Shown in pieces: positions 51,245-59,729 of a stretch of DNA of 64,000 nucleotides; position 1 is the first letter of the stretch, and each line of letters begins with the position of its first letter. The stretch is from Larkinella humicola (GTDB lineage Bacteria; Bacteroidota; Bacteroidia; Cytophagales; Spirosomataceae). Location: NCBI RefSeq assembly GCF_008727875.1, contig NZ_VTWS01000003.1, positions 186,001 to 250,000 of the forward strand, given 5' to 3'. The notes below the pieces were generated by a model, which saw only the letters and a program-made list of their open reading frames with translations, was not told where the DNA came from and ran no database searches. Made by a program: the position numbers and the translations under genes.

Positions 51245-51847
51245 TTACAGCGGTTTCAGTTCCAGGTTTTTCCAGCGCACTTTAATACCACCCCCATCGT
51301 GGATCTGCAAGGCCACTCCGCCTTCGCCTTTCCCGATTTTTTCGTCTTTAATATCGACCATTTCCTTCCCGTTGAGCCAGGTCTGCACGCGGTCGCCCTC
51401 GGCCCGAATCCGCAGTTTGTTCCACTGCTCCGGCTTCAGGATGTTCTCTTTCTCGTCGGGAATCTGGATCAGCCAGCCCCGGCCATAGGATTCGTAAATA
51501 CCGCCCGTATCGTGGTTCGGGGGCGCCACCTCGACCTGCCAGCCGCTCACTTTCGTTCCTTCCACCGTCGACCGGATGAAAACGCCACTGTTGCCGTTGG
51601 CTTCCTGTTTGAATTCCAGCGACAGGTCAAAGTTTTTATAAAATTGATCGGTCGCCAGATACCCGTAGCCTTTGTCGGGGCCGCTTTCGCAGACCAGTTC
51701 ACCATCCGCCACATACCATTTTTCGGTACCGTAGATTTTCCAGCCCGTCAAATCTTTTCCGTTGAATAGCCGGACTTTTTTGGTTGGTGCCATAAAACCA
51801 ACCGACACCACAACCAGGAGAACCAATACGAGCATTTTTTCTTTCAT
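51245..51847 (-). CDS. DUF1080 (3-keto-disaccharide hydrolase-like) secreted protein
   Basis: A 200-residue single-domain protein of the DUF1080 family with a concanavalin-like jelly-roll. A hydrophobic N-terminus (MLVLVLLVVVSVGFM) serves as signal or anchor. Family motifs: VRLFNGKDLTGWKIYG, WYVADGELVCES, FDLSLEFKQEANGNSGVFIRS, GGIYESYGRGWLI, WNKLRIRAEGDRVQTWLNG and VALQIHDGGGIKVRWKNLELKPL. Some members of the family cleave 3-keto-glucosides or bind sugars, so a role in sugar breakdown is plausible. The gene is single, divergent from the fasciclin gene and convergent with the methyltransferase. Confidence 0.88.
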   Translation of the reverse strand: MKEKMLVLVLLVVVSVGFMAPTKKVRLFNGKDLTGWKIYGTEKWYVADGELVCESGPDKGYGYLATDQFYKNFDLSLEFKQEANGNSGVFIRSTVEGTKVSGWQVEVAPPNHDTGGIYESYGRGWLIQIPDEKENILKPEQWNKLRIRAEGDRVQTWLNGKEMVDIKDEKIGKGEGGVALQIHDGGGIKVRWKNLELKPL

Positions 51848-52031
51848 GGGTTATCAAAAAAGTAAGTTTAACAAAGGATTTGGTAGTTTTGTAACGTAGT
51901 TGTAACCGGTTGGTTTTGTCTAATAAACATACTATCGGTTTCGTTTTGAACTGTACCGGCATAAAGATAGCAAGCCGATGCGTCTGTCCGACCTGATTAT
52001 CCACTTAATCTTATTTATCCATCGCTTTTCC

Positions 52032-53015
52032 ATGAAAAAAACACGTTCGTCCACACCCCGGTCCCGGGCCTTGCTACTGGCGGTTTTAGCCGCTCTTTTT
52101 ACGTTTACGACCAGTTGTGACAAAGAAGAAGACACCGCATCCGCCCAGCCCAAAACCGTTGCTGATCTGATCGTTGAAAGCAGCGACTTCACCATTCTGG
52201 AAGCGGCTATTCTCCAGGCGGGTCAGCTCGACGCGTTCAAGAACCCAAACCTGACGGTTTTTGCCCCCAACGACGCGGCTTTCCGGGCTTCGGGGGTTGC
52301 GGATGCGACTTCACTGACGGCCCTAACCAAAGAACAGTTGACCGGCATTCTGCAATACCACGTTCTGAAAGCCGCCGTGGCCTCCTCCGGTTTTCCGATG
52401 GAAAAGAATAAGGCGGTTCAAACCTCATTGAGCATTAACAACCAGGCGGTTGTCGCCTACGTTACCAACGGCACCAGCGGTTTATTCATCAACGGCGCCA
52501 AAGTGATCACGCCCGACGTAAAGGCCGCAAACGGCATCATGCACGTCATCGACCGCATTCTGTTGCCACCACCAACCGGCAGCGGAGGCAGTCTGGTGGG
52601 TGTGGTTCAGGCCGACACCAGTCTGTCGTTGCTGGGGGTTGCCGCTCTGCGGATTGCCACCGTCAACCCAACGCTGGCGGCCGTTTTGACCGGGACGCAG
52701 CCTTACACCACCTTTGCACCCACCAACAACGCGTTTCGGGCGTTGAAACTCAGCACGGCCGATACGATCAATAAAGTGCCGGTAACAGCCCTGACCGCCC
52801 TTCTGGCCAACCACGTCGTAGCGGGTCGTCTCTATTCCAATGATCTGACCACGGGTGAGGTGACGGCGTACAGCACCGGCAAACTGACGGTGACCGCGAC
52901 TGGCACGACGGTGACCGTGAAGAGCAAAGGCCTGACGTCGCCGGCCACGGTGACCCGCGCCAACATGACCGCGACTAACGGCGTTGTTCACAAGATCGAC
53001 AAGGTGTTGCTGTAA
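52032..53015 (+). CDS. Fasciclin (FAS1) domain lipoprotein
   Basis: A 327-residue lipoprotein. The ATG at 52032 is used because it opens the signal MKKTRSS...FTFTTSC with lipobox TTSC; an upstream ATG at 51978 would add 18 residues before the signal. Two FAS1 domains follow (about 45-178 and 190-325). The first has NLTVFAPNDAAFRASG, LTGILQYHVLKAAV and VKAANGIMHVIDRILLPP; the second has YTTFAPTNNAFRALK, LLANHVVAGRLYSNDL and NMTATNGVVHKIDKVLL. FAS1 domains mediate adhesion or protein contacts at the cell surface. It is the first gene of a same-strand run; a metallo-hydrolase gene follows after 12 bp. Confidence 0.92.
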   Translation: MKKTRSSTPRSRALLLAVLAALFTFTTSCDKEEDTASAQPKTVADLIVESSDFTILEAAILQAGQLDAFKNPNLTVFAPNDAAFRASGVADATSLTALTKEQLTGILQYHVLKAAVASSGFPMEKNKAVQTSLSINNQAVVAYVTNGTSGLFINGAKVITPDVKAANGIMHVIDRILLPPPTGSGGSLVGVVQADTSLSLLGVAALRIATVNPTLAAVLTGTQPYTTFAPTNNAFRALKLSTADTINKVPVTALTALLANHVVAGRLYSNDLTTGEVTAYSTGKLTVTATGTTVTVKSKGLTSPATVTRANMTATNGVVHKIDKVLL

Positions 53016-53027
53016 TCTGCCCGCCGT

Positions 53028-54086
53028 ATGGTTCCGAAAATTCTGCTGGGTTTACTGGTCTTTATCGTCGTTGCCGTCGCCATTCTTCTCACGATTGGTT
53101 ATTTGATTTCCGCACCCGGTTACAAGGGGCCGGTCACCGACCATTTCGATGGGAAACAATTCCATAATTACAACGGTGCGAAAGCCAAAGGCTTAATGGA
53201 AGCCCTCGAGTGGATGTTGTCGGGCAGCGACAAAAAACCGTGGGGGGCTTTCCGTAATGAACCGCCGGGTCCTCCCCCACCCGGCCGCGTTGGCGGCTCT
53301 CCGGTGCGCATCACATTTGTCAATCACTCGACGGTTTTGCTCCAGTTCGACAGCCTGAACGTGCTGACGGACCCGGTTTGGTACGAACGCACCAGCCCCT
53401 TTCAGTGGGTGGGTCCGGCGCGAAACCGTCCGCCCGGCCTTCGTTTCGAAGACATTCCCAAAATTGACATTCTGCTGCTGAGTCACAATCACTGGGATCA
53501 TCTGGACATTGAGACGGTTCAGAAACTTTGCCGGCGCGATCAGCCCAAAGTCTATTGTCCGCTGGGTGTGAAAGCTTTTCTGGAAGAAAAGGGTTGCCAA
53601 AACGTAACCGAAATGGACTGGAACGACTCGCTGGCCTACAACGGCAGCACCACGATCCACTGCGTTCCGGCACAGCATTTCTCCGGGCGGGGCATGTTCG
53701 ATCGTGACGCCACGCTCTGGTGCGGTTTTCTGATCGATAGCCGGGCCGCCGGGAAGTTGTATTTTGTCGGCGATACGGGCTACGGTCCATTTTTCAGGAA
53801 AATCGGGGAGCAGTTAGGTCCCATCCGGCTTGCGTTGATTCCAATTGGTGCCTTCCGGCCAACGTGGTTTATGTCGCCCATCCACTGTTCGCCCGCCGAG
53901 GCCGTCCGGATCCACGACGACATCCGTTCGCAACAGAGCGTAGCCATTCATTACGGCACATTTCCGCTGGCCGATGACGGGGAGAACGAGCCCGTCGAAG
54001 AATTGCATAAAACCCTGAAAACCAGACCTGAGCTAACCACGCATTTTTGGACGTTACGGGAGGGTGAAGGGCGGTTGGTACCGTAA
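53028..54086 (+). CDS. MBL-fold metallo-hydrolase (NAPE-PLD/UlaG-like), membrane-anchored
   Basis: A 352-residue protein with an N-terminal membrane segment (ILLGLLVFIVVAVAILLTIGYLI) and a metallo-beta-lactamase-fold catalytic domain. The metal site is visible: SHNHWDHLDIETV (HxHxDH), AQHFSGRG, LYFVGDTGYGPFF and AIHYGTFPLADDGENEP. Together with VRITFVNHSTVLLQFDSLNVLTDPVW near the start, this is the pattern of the bacterial N-acyl-phosphatidylethanolamine phospholipase D-like group, which may act on phospholipids. It follows the fasciclin gene by 12 bp, which suggests co-transcription. The true substrate is not shown by sequence. Confidence 0.9.
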   Translation: MVPKILLGLLVFIVVAVAILLTIGYLISAPGYKGPVTDHFDGKQFHNYNGAKAKGLMEALEWMLSGSDKKPWGAFRNEPPGPPPPGRVGGSPVRITFVNHSTVLLQFDSLNVLTDPVWYERTSPFQWVGPARNRPPGLRFEDIPKIDILLLSHNHWDHLDIETVQKLCRRDQPKVYCPLGVKAFLEEKGCQNVTEMDWNDSLAYNGSTTIHCVPAQHFSGRGMFDRDATLWCGFLIDSRAAGKLYFVGDTGYGPFFRKIGEQLGPIRLALIPIGAFRPTWFMSPIHCSPAEAVRIHDDIRSQQSVAIHYGTFPLADDGENEPVEELHKTLKTRPELTTHFWTLREGEGRLVP

Positions 54087-54169
54087 TTTTGCCAACCGTT
54101 GCAACGGTTTTTCAAAAGGTGGGGTCATTGGTACAGTTACACCTTATCAATTCAATTTTAATTGCGAGC

Positions 54170-55087
54170 ATGAATTCTAAACATCTGAGTGCGCTTATTG
54201 CCTTGTCTCTGGCGGTCGGACTGGTTTCCTGTATGAATAAACTCGACGATCCGAGTGCCGGAACGGTGGAACAGAACATCCAGCAGATCAAGGATTATTT
54301 GACGACAAACCAGTTACAGGATCAGGTAACACCTACGCTTTCGGGGCTGTATTACATCATTACACCAACCACTTCGAACGCCAAAGCGACGAAGCCAAAC
54401 GAAGAACTGGAGTTTACCTATACGCTGTCCTACATCGATCCGACCACGAAAAAGGCGGTTTTGGTAGATAGCGCTAACCGAACCAAACCGGCTTATATTC
54501 CTTTTCTGGCGGGTGTGGTTGTTCCAGGTCTGGAAGAAGGGTTTTTGTTGATGAAAGAAGGGCAGCGAGGCCGGTTTTATATGCCGAACAATCTGGCCTT
54601 TGGCAGTAATACCCGCGAAAATAAAATGCCGGAATACAGTGCGGTTATTTTTGACGTCACCTTGAATCGGTCGCGGACCGAGCTGGAGCAAATGAATGAT
54701 TATGCTACGCTCAAAAAATTGCCTCGTCCAGATGCTACCGTATTAGCTCAAGGCACGGATAGCGTTCGGATATACCGCCTTTCCAAAGGAACGGGGGCGC
54801 CCATCACCGCCGGGCAAACCGTTACCGTTGCTTATACCGCTAATTCACTGCGAGGAACTACGCCTTTTGATAAAAGTGACTCCTTAAGCATCAAACTGGG
54901 TTCCGGACAATACATCGTTGGTTTCGACAAAGGGATTTCTCAACTCACCGTAGGCGACAAAGCCTTGCTGGTTTTCCCGTCCGGAATCGGTTATGGTGCG
55001 CAGGGTAGCTCTGATTCCAAAGGCTATTACGTCGTCCCTCCCTATGCGCCACTGGCTTTTGAAATAACCGTTAAATCGGCCAAGTAA
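54170..55087 (+). CDS. FKBP-type peptidyl-prolyl isomerase lipoprotein with two FKBP domains
   Basis: A 305-residue lipoprotein. The start at 54170 is chosen for the signal MNSKHLSALIALSLA ending in the lipobox GLVSC. The first FKBP-like domain (about 60-170) has EELEFTYTLSYID, GVVVPGLEEGFLLMKEGQRGRFYMP and YSAVIFDVTL. The second (about 190-303) has GQTVTVAYTANSLRGT, GFDKGISQLTVGDKALLVFPSGIGYGAQG and PYAPLAFEITV, nearer the canonical FKBP pattern with the family's typical bulge. Such proteins speed up proline isomerisation and help fold envelope proteins. It lies 83 bp after the metallo-hydrolase gene on the same strand, with an AACCGTTGCAACGGTT palindrome in between. A family C hairpin follows it. 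Confidence 0.91.
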   Translation: MNSKHLSALIALSLAVGLVSCMNKLDDPSAGTVEQNIQQIKDYLTTNQLQDQVTPTLSGLYYIITPTTSNAKATKPNEELEFTYTLSYIDPTTKKAVLVDSANRTKPAYIPFLAGVVVPGLEEGFLLMKEGQRGRFYMPNNLAFGSNTRENKMPEYSAVIFDVTLNRSRTELEQMNDYATLKKLPRPDATVLAQGTDSVRIYRLSKGTGAPITAGQTVTVAYTANSLRGTTPFDKSDSLSIKLGSGQYIVGFDKGISQLTVGDKALLVFPSGIGYGAQGSSDSKGYYVVPPYAPLAFEITVKSAK

Positions 55088-55113
55088 ATTGACGGTTTAT
55101 GGTGTTCAGTTTA

Positions 55114-55171
55114 CGGTTTACGGTCGCTGACGCACGCTTATGCCATTTAATGCGTCAGCCACCGTAAACCG
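55114..55171. repeat. Hairpin repeat, family C copy 2
   Basis: The arms 55114-55134 and 55151-55171 are complementary over 21 bases with one mismatch (CGGTTTACGGTCGCTGACGCA against TGCGTCAGCCACCGTAAACC). It fills the gap between the convergent FKBP and methyltransferase genes and may end both transcripts. A shorter relative is at 42530-42561. Confidence 0.65.
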
Positions 55172-55181
55172 AATACCGGTT

Positions 55182-55991
55182 TTACCCGTTCTTCTGCCCT
55201 TCAACCGCCAGTAAATACAACTGCATGGATTCGCCGGTTGTGGCAATCCACCGATCGTAGTCTTCGATGGCGGCCGTCCGGTCTTCTTCCGAAATATACC
55301 CGTCTCTCACCAGTTGTGGTCCCCGAAGGTGGGCCACTTCCGACCAGATGCGGCTGGTTTCTCCGAAAGTCGGATCGCTTTTTTGGCTGGTTTCAAACTG
55401 GGGTTCAATCGTTATTTTTTCGAAACCGATCCGCAGAAACTGGTCTTTCAGATGATCGGCAATGGCATTGTCGAAACCGGCTTCCTGCCGCCATTTCAGA
55501 AACGCCCCGTAGAATTTCTTCATGGTTTCGGGCGGTTCGGGCCTCCATTCCACCTTCTCGTGATTATAGTCCAGTACGGCCAACACACCGCCCGGTTTCA
55601 CCCGTTTTGCCAGTCGGGCCAGGGCCTCTTCCGGGCGAGCCAGCCATTGCAGCACACGGGCGCAGGTGACCAAATCGAACTGTTCGTCGGTTTCAAAATC
55701 GTACACATCCGCCGTTTGAAACGTGAGTTGGGGCAATTCGCCAGCCTGTTGGCGAGCCTGTAAAAGCAGGGTTTCGCTGGGGTCAATGCCCACCACGCGT
55801 CCCTGCGGCCCCACCCGCTCGGCTATCCCGCGCGTGATGGCTCCGGAACCGCAGCCCATATCCAGCACCGACAGACCCGGTTTCAGGTGTTTCAACAAAT
55901 TCCGGTTGGCGTTTTCAACGGTTCTTCGATCCAGAATCGGGTTGGCAGCCTTTGGCATTTCAGCCCGGCTGGTAGCAGTTTGGTTTGACAT
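55182..55991 (-). CDS. Class I SAM-dependent methyltransferase (UbiE/Methyltransf_11-25 type)
   Basis: A 269-residue soluble methyltransferase. The SAM-binding fold is visible: LSVLDMGCGSGAITRGIAERVG (motif I), GRVVGIDPSETLLLQARQQ (acidic end of strand 2), FQTADVYDFETDEQFDLVTCARVLQWLARPEEALARLAKRVKPGGVLAVLDYNHEK (motifs II and III). The C-terminal half is helical with no recognised substrate domain. The composition is like the neighbours, so it is native in style, unlike the methyltransferase at 50185. The substrate is unknown; the family includes small-molecule and quinone-type methyltransferases. It is single, divergent from the SnoaL-like gene. Confidence 0.88.
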   Translation of the reverse strand: MSNQTATSRAEMPKAANPILDRRTVENANRNLLKHLKPGLSVLDMGCGSGAITRGIAERVGPQGRVVGIDPSETLLLQARQQAGELPQLTFQTADVYDFETDEQFDLVTCARVLQWLARPEEALARLAKRVKPGGVLAVLDYNHEKVEWRPEPPETMKKFYGAFLKWRQEAGFDNAIADHLKDQFLRIGFEKITIEPQFETSQKSDPTFGETSRIWSEVAHLRGPQLVRDGYISEEDRTAAIEDYDRWIATTGESMQLYLLAVEGQKNG

Positions 55992-56055
55992 AGGCTCGAA
56001 AGTACGGATTGGTTTTTATTGTACCCACATGAACAGATAAAATACAAAATAATAC

Positions 56056-56086
56056 TTGATTATTGCAATAAAAGTCCATACCTTCA
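56056..56086 (+). promoter_or_regulatory. Possible promoter of the SnoaL-like gene
   Basis: TTG (56056-56058), 20 nt, TACCTTCA (56079-56086), two bases off the TAnnTTTG box. The start would be near 56092, about 20 nt before the ATG at 56112. Confidence 0.35.
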
Positions 56087-56111
56087 TCCTACACCATTCC
56101 CCGATACGATC

Positions 56112-56591
56112 ATGAAAAAGCTTCTGATTTTATGCGTCGTCATGGCTGGCACGGTTCTTCCCGGATGGGGGCAGAACGATCAGGTGGCCATCAAAAAGGT
56201 TCTTTACGATGAGACGGAGGGTTTCTTTAAGAGAGACAAAGAAAAATGGGCGGATTGCTGGGCACACACCCCTTACATCTATTTTGCGGCTAATTTATAC
56301 GGCGGAGATTTTACCCTGATCAAAGGGTGGGACAACATGGAAAAGCAGTTCAAGAGCCAGTTTAACAGCTCCAGACCGGCCGACAGCGTGTCCATCTACA
56401 ACACAAACTACGAGATTCATCAGAACGGAAAAATGGCCTTTGTGTGGTATGACCAGATGCTGATCGACAGCCACGGCAAAACCACCTCGAAAGAATCCCG
56501 GGTGGTTGAAAAAATCGGTGGAAAATGGAAGATCATTCACGTCTGTGCGCTCACAAATCTGAACAACCAAACGGCCCAATCCGGTAAATAA
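56112..56591 (+). CDS. Secreted SnoaL/NTF2-like protein
   Basis: A 159-residue exported protein. The ATG at 56112 starts a clean signal peptide ending in LPGWGQ. The rest fits a cone-shaped NTF2/SnoaL (DUF4440-like) domain: a first helix QVAIKKVLYDETEGFFKRDKEKWADCWAHTPYI, then GGDFTLIKGWDNMEKQF, and strands VSIYNTNYEIHQNGKMAFVWYDQMLID and RVVEKIGGKWKIIHVCALTN. Such domains bind small molecules, and some are enzymes; the role here is unknown. It is convergent with the T9SS protein gene, with a large hairpin in between. Confidence 0.83.
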   Translation: MKKLLILCVVMAGTVLPGWGQNDQVAIKKVLYDETEGFFKRDKEKWADCWAHTPYIYFAANLYGGDFTLIKGWDNMEKQFKSQFNSSRPADSVSIYNTNYEIHQNGKMAFVWYDQMLIDSHGKTTSKESRVVEKIGGKWKIIHVCALTNLNNQTAQSGK

Positions 56592-56679
56592 TCAGAATCG
56601 ATCTTTTTTGGAAAGCCAAACCGGTACGACAGCCCGGACAGCGGCTAATCCAACTAACCCGCGATTTCGTTCGTAGATG

Positions 56680-56730
56680 CCGAAATAAACTTTGTGCCAG
56701 GTGTAGCGGATCGTACAAAGTTTATTTCGG
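56680..56730. terminator. Perfect 16-bp hairpin between convergent genes
   Basis: CCGAAATAAACTTTGT (56680-56695) and ACAAAGTTTATTTCGG (56715-56730) are perfect inverted repeats with a 19-base loop, between the SnoaL-like gene (+) and the T9SS protein gene (-). The AT-rich arms and long loop are unlike an intrinsic terminator. It may be another dispersed palindrome or a protein-binding site. Confidence 0.55.
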
Positions 56731-56768
56731 TCTCAACGAGTCCGCCCCGACTGGCGACATTTGCCCGA

Positions 56769-58130
56769 TTATCGCTCCAGCAGAAACCGGAACGTTTGCC
56801 GTCCGTACCGATCAGCTACCTGGAGTAAATAGAGACCATTCTCCCACGTTTTCGGAACGGACCATTTTAACGATCCCGTTTCAGCAACCGTCTGATAGAG
56901 AGTGAGTCCGTTGAGGTTGGTCACATAAACCGCTGCGCCTTTCTCCAAACCCGAAAGGATCAGAAAATCACGAACCGGATTCGGCTGAATAGCCATTTTT
57001 CCGTTGGCGCGAATGCTAACGCTCTTGATTTTAGAGTATGTAAACTGGCCGTCCAGATCCGTTTGCCGCAACCGGTAATAGGTAGTGCCAACCGGGGGCG
57101 TTTCGTGAACATACGCGTACCGATGCGTGCTTTCAGTTGTAGTATGACCCTCCACCCGGCCCAGTGCTTCAAATGATTTCCCATCAAGGCTGTATTCAAC
57201 CAGAAAGTAGGCATTGTCTTTTTCCTGCGTGGTTTCCCACGTTAACACAGCTTTTCGGTCTTTTTCGCTCACCTCAAATCGGGTCAGGTTCACCGGAAGT
57301 ACCACACAGGCTCCGGGAACGATCGAAAACGTCTGCAAATCTGTTTTAACGGGATTTCCGCTGTCGGTCACCCGCATGGTTACGCTGACAGAGGTACTGC
57401 CAGTATAAAGACGGGTTGGGGTTCGCTGGTTTAGAATCTCAAATGTCCCATTTCCGTCCAGATCCCAGTCATAGGTATAAGGACCAGCACCTCCGGTTGC
57501 GGTTCCGCTGTAGGCTACGGTCTGAAACGGATTCGTTCCCTGGCAGGAAGGGGCGTTGGCGAAATTGCCGATCAGGGGAGCTTCCACGGCCGGAACAACC
57601 TCGCTGAAACACTTTGGATTAAAATCCGAGCAAGTCAGGTTATTAGGCAAACAAAACGAAGTTAAATCTCTTTGCTGGTTTCCCCACGCAATCAAAACGG
57701 TGTTCACCATTACCGGGTCACCACAGTGGTAAGTAATGGGTATACACTTGGTAAACACGCCCTGATTCAAAGTTTCCGAATAGCATTGTGTGAAGCTGTA
57801 GGGAACGGAATTAACCGTGTATTGCAGGGCAAGGTAAAATCCGTACCGCGTATTCGAGACGACTTCAAATTCTACACATAGATTAGCCGACACAGTAGCT
57901 CCTACCGTGCAGGTATTTGACAACGGACCTCCGGATGGGCTACCGACGTATATCCAGTCAAACGTAACATCGCCGGAATTGCATTGGCTACAGACCAGGG
58001 GTTGCGCGTGCCCGAAATTGGGTAGGCACCAACCGGTAAGCAGAGCTATGAAAAGTAGACACAGGCGGCCGACAAGCAAATTAGGAATCCTCTTACGAAC
58101 GACTCCGGAGATCGTGGCAGAAATAAACAT
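56769..58130 (-). CDS. Secreted PKD-like protein with type IX secretion C-terminal sorting domain
   Basis: A 453-residue secreted protein. The start at 58130 is the first ATG giving a plausible long signal (LVGRLCLLFIALLTGWCLPNFGHAQ). The N-terminal region (about 45-200) is cysteine-rich (LVCSQCNSGDV, FTQCYSETL, FTKCIPITYHCGDP, TSFCLPNNLTCSDFNPKCFSE), probably disulfide-bonded. A PKD-like domain follows (about 215-305: GGAGPYTYDWDLDGNGTFE, VTMRVTDSGN). A fibronectin-like module next has the T9SS-cargo pattern LPVNLTRFEVSEKDRKAVLTWETTQEKDNAYFLVEYSLDGKSFEALG. The end carries the Por-type sorting domain (IQPNPVRDFLILSG, NGLYLLQVADRYGRQTFRFLL). It would be exported across the outer membrane by the type IX system and fixed on, or released from, the surface. 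Confidence 0.9.
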   Translation of the reverse strand: MFISATISGVVRKRIPNLLVGRLCLLFIALLTGWCLPNFGHAQPLVCSQCNSGDVTFDWIYVGSPSGGPLSNTCTVGATVSANLCVEFEVVSNTRYGFYLALQYTVNSVPYSFTQCYSETLNQGVFTKCIPITYHCGDPVMVNTVLIAWGNQQRDLTSFCLPNNLTCSDFNPKCFSEVVPAVEAPLIGNFANAPSCQGTNPFQTVAYSGTATGGAGPYTYDWDLDGNGTFEILNQRTPTRLYTGSTSVSVTMRVTDSGNPVKTDLQTFSIVPGACVVLPVNLTRFEVSEKDRKAVLTWETTQEKDNAYFLVEYSLDGKSFEALGRVEGHTTTESTHRYAYVHETPPVGTTYYRLRQTDLDGQFTYSKIKSVSIRANGKMAIQPNPVRDFLILSGLEKGAAVYVTNLNGLTLYQTVAETGSLKWSVPKTWENGLYLLQVADRYGRQTFRFLLER

Positions 58131-58446
58131 ATAGTTAACAAAACAGGGAAAATGGATGCACAACAAAGGATAGAAAACGAATCTATCGAAATTTCCATCC
58201 ACGATTCCCCGAATGGTCAATTATAGAGCCTGACGGGCCTGACGAACCCGATGGGGATGCAAGTAAGGGGGACAATGCGGGATAAACCGGAATAAATTTG
58301 CAACCCAAATCTACAAATAGGAAACATTAACGCTATACTATACGCGATTGTCTCGTTTCCGACGATGCCCGAAGCTTTATCCTGATCCGAAAACTTCCTG
58401 ACGAATCGCGTTGTTATGCCTTTGCCGGTGTCTCTTTTGCCCGGCA
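58131..58446. other. Divergent intergenic region (T9SS protein / thioredoxin)
   Basis: About 316 bp without a supported gene. On the minus strand a TAGATTTG (near 58306-58313) fits the -7 box of the Bacteroidota promoter but has no matching -33 box. No hairpin element of the kind seen elsewhere was found. Confidence 0.4.
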
Positions 58447-58779
58447 ATGGGTATGAGCAACGCAGCAAACACGACACAAAACGAATCCTTTCATGATATT
58501 ATCCGGGGCGACAAGCCCGTGCTGGTCGATTTTTACGCCGACTGGTGCGGGCCTTGTAAAGTATTGGCCCCCACGCTGAAGCAACTCGCCGAACGAACCG
58601 GCGACAAACTGCGCATCATCAAAGTGGATGTCGACAAAAGCCGCTGGGCTTCCGGCACCTACCAGATTCAGAGCGTTCCGACGATGATCTTATTTCACAA
58701 GGGAAAAATCATCTGGCGGCAATCGGGGGTGCTGCCACTTCAGAAGCTGGAAGCGATGGTGCGGCAGGTTACGGGTTAA
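58447..58779 (+). CDS. trxA: Thioredoxin
   Basis: A 110-residue single-domain thioredoxin with the active-site sequence DFYADWCGPCKVLAPTLKQL, the cis-proline in QSVPTMILFHKGK, and an otherwise normal fold (LRIIKVDVDKSRWASGTYQI, GVLPLQKLEAMV). There is no signal peptide, so it acts in the cytoplasm, reducing disulfides with thioredoxin reductase. Two ATGs (58447 and 58453) are equally possible; a TTG start further upstream is unlikely. Its last 11 bases overlap the end of the convergent EamA gene (58769-58779), leaving no room for a terminator between them. The gene symbol is used in the general sense, as Bacteroidota carry several thioredoxins. Confidence 0.93.
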   Translation: MGMSNAANTTQNESFHDIIRGDKPVLVDFYADWCGPCKVLAPTLKQLAERTGDKLRIIKVDVDKSRWASGTYQIQSVPTMILFHKGKIIWRQSGVLPLQKLEAMVRQVTG

Positions 58780-59623
58780 CCGGCCGCCGGAAGGTGATGG
58801 CAATGCCCAGCAAAATGATGATTCCGCCCAGAACCATCTGAACCGTTATTTTTTCGTCGATAAACAGCCAGGCTAGAAAACCGGTCACGATAGCCTGGCT
58901 GAGCAGACTCAGCGACACCCGTTGCGCATCGATTTTCTGGAGCGCATGGCTGACCGCAATCCAGCCCAAAAGCTGGCAAACCACCGCCTGAACCACTAGA
59001 GAGCCCCAAATCCGGGGTTCGAAACCCCACAGCGGTTCGCCCAACCCGACGCACAACAGCACCAGATACAGGCTCGACACCGTCATGCTCGAAGCCATAA
59101 AGTTCAGAATCGGAACTTTATCCAAAACCGTCTTGCTGACGACAATGTACCCGGCATAAAACAGCCCCGACAGAACGGCCAGAAAAAACGCGCGGTCGAA
59201 CTGCATGGTCAGAAACACTTCAACGCCCATCAAAAGAACGAGTCCGACCAGCGCCGTGGCCGTACCGATCCAGAAATATTTCGTTGGTTTATCGGGAAAA
59301 AACAGGAACGTGCCGATTCCCACCCAGATGGGCGACAGGTTGGTGAGCAAACTCGCCTGTGTGGCGGTCGATTCCTGAATGGAGAGGTTCCAGACGACGA
59401 TATCGGACGCAAAAAACAGTCCGCACACCAGAATGGGTTTCCAGTAGCGCAGCGTTTTAGCCTGCCAGTTTCCATTTAAAAGTACGTAAGGCCAGATCAG
59501 CACCGTGGCAATGCTCATGCGATAGAACGCATCGCTGATGCCGGAAATCGGCGTAGCCCGGATGAGAACCGGGAAAATACTGATGCACAGAATGCCGATA
59601 ATCAGACTCAGGCGGGAAGACAT
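58769..59623 (-). CDS. EamA/DMT family transporter
   Basis: A 284-residue inner-membrane protein with ten hydrophobic segments in two EamA repeats, as usual for drug/metabolite transporters. The first repeat includes LSLIIGILCISIFPVLIRATPISG, FYRMSIATVLIWPYVLL and the family motif SATQASLLTNLSPIWVGIGTFLFF-like stretch (STATQASLLTNLSPIWVGIG). The second has FFLAVLSGLFYAGYIVVSK and QAVVCQLLGWIAVSHALQKIDAQRVSLSLLSQAIVTGFLAWLFIDEKI. The ATG at 59623 is used rather than a TTG 20 codons upstream. It probably exports amino acids or related metabolites; the substrate cannot be told from sequence. Confidence 0.92.
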   Translation of the reverse strand: MSSRLSLIIGILCISIFPVLIRATPISGISDAFYRMSIATVLIWPYVLLNGNWQAKTLRYWKPILVCGLFFASDIVVWNLSIQESTATQASLLTNLSPIWVGIGTFLFFPDKPTKYFWIGTATALVGLVLLMGVEVFLTMQFDRAFFLAVLSGLFYAGYIVVSKTVLDKVPILNFMASSMTVSSLYLVLLCVGLGEPLWGFEPRIWGSLVVQAVVCQLLGWIAVSHALQKIDAQRVSLSLLSQAIVTGFLAWLFIDEKITVQMVLGGIIILLGIAITFRRPVNP

Positions 59624-59729
59624 TACCGATTGTGATAATTTCAGAGGACTGGCAAAGGTAGTCAGCGGATTCCGCTCCGGCAATCGAACTGGCTGTCCTG
59701 GCTGCCTATTCTCTAAAAACCGTCATTAG

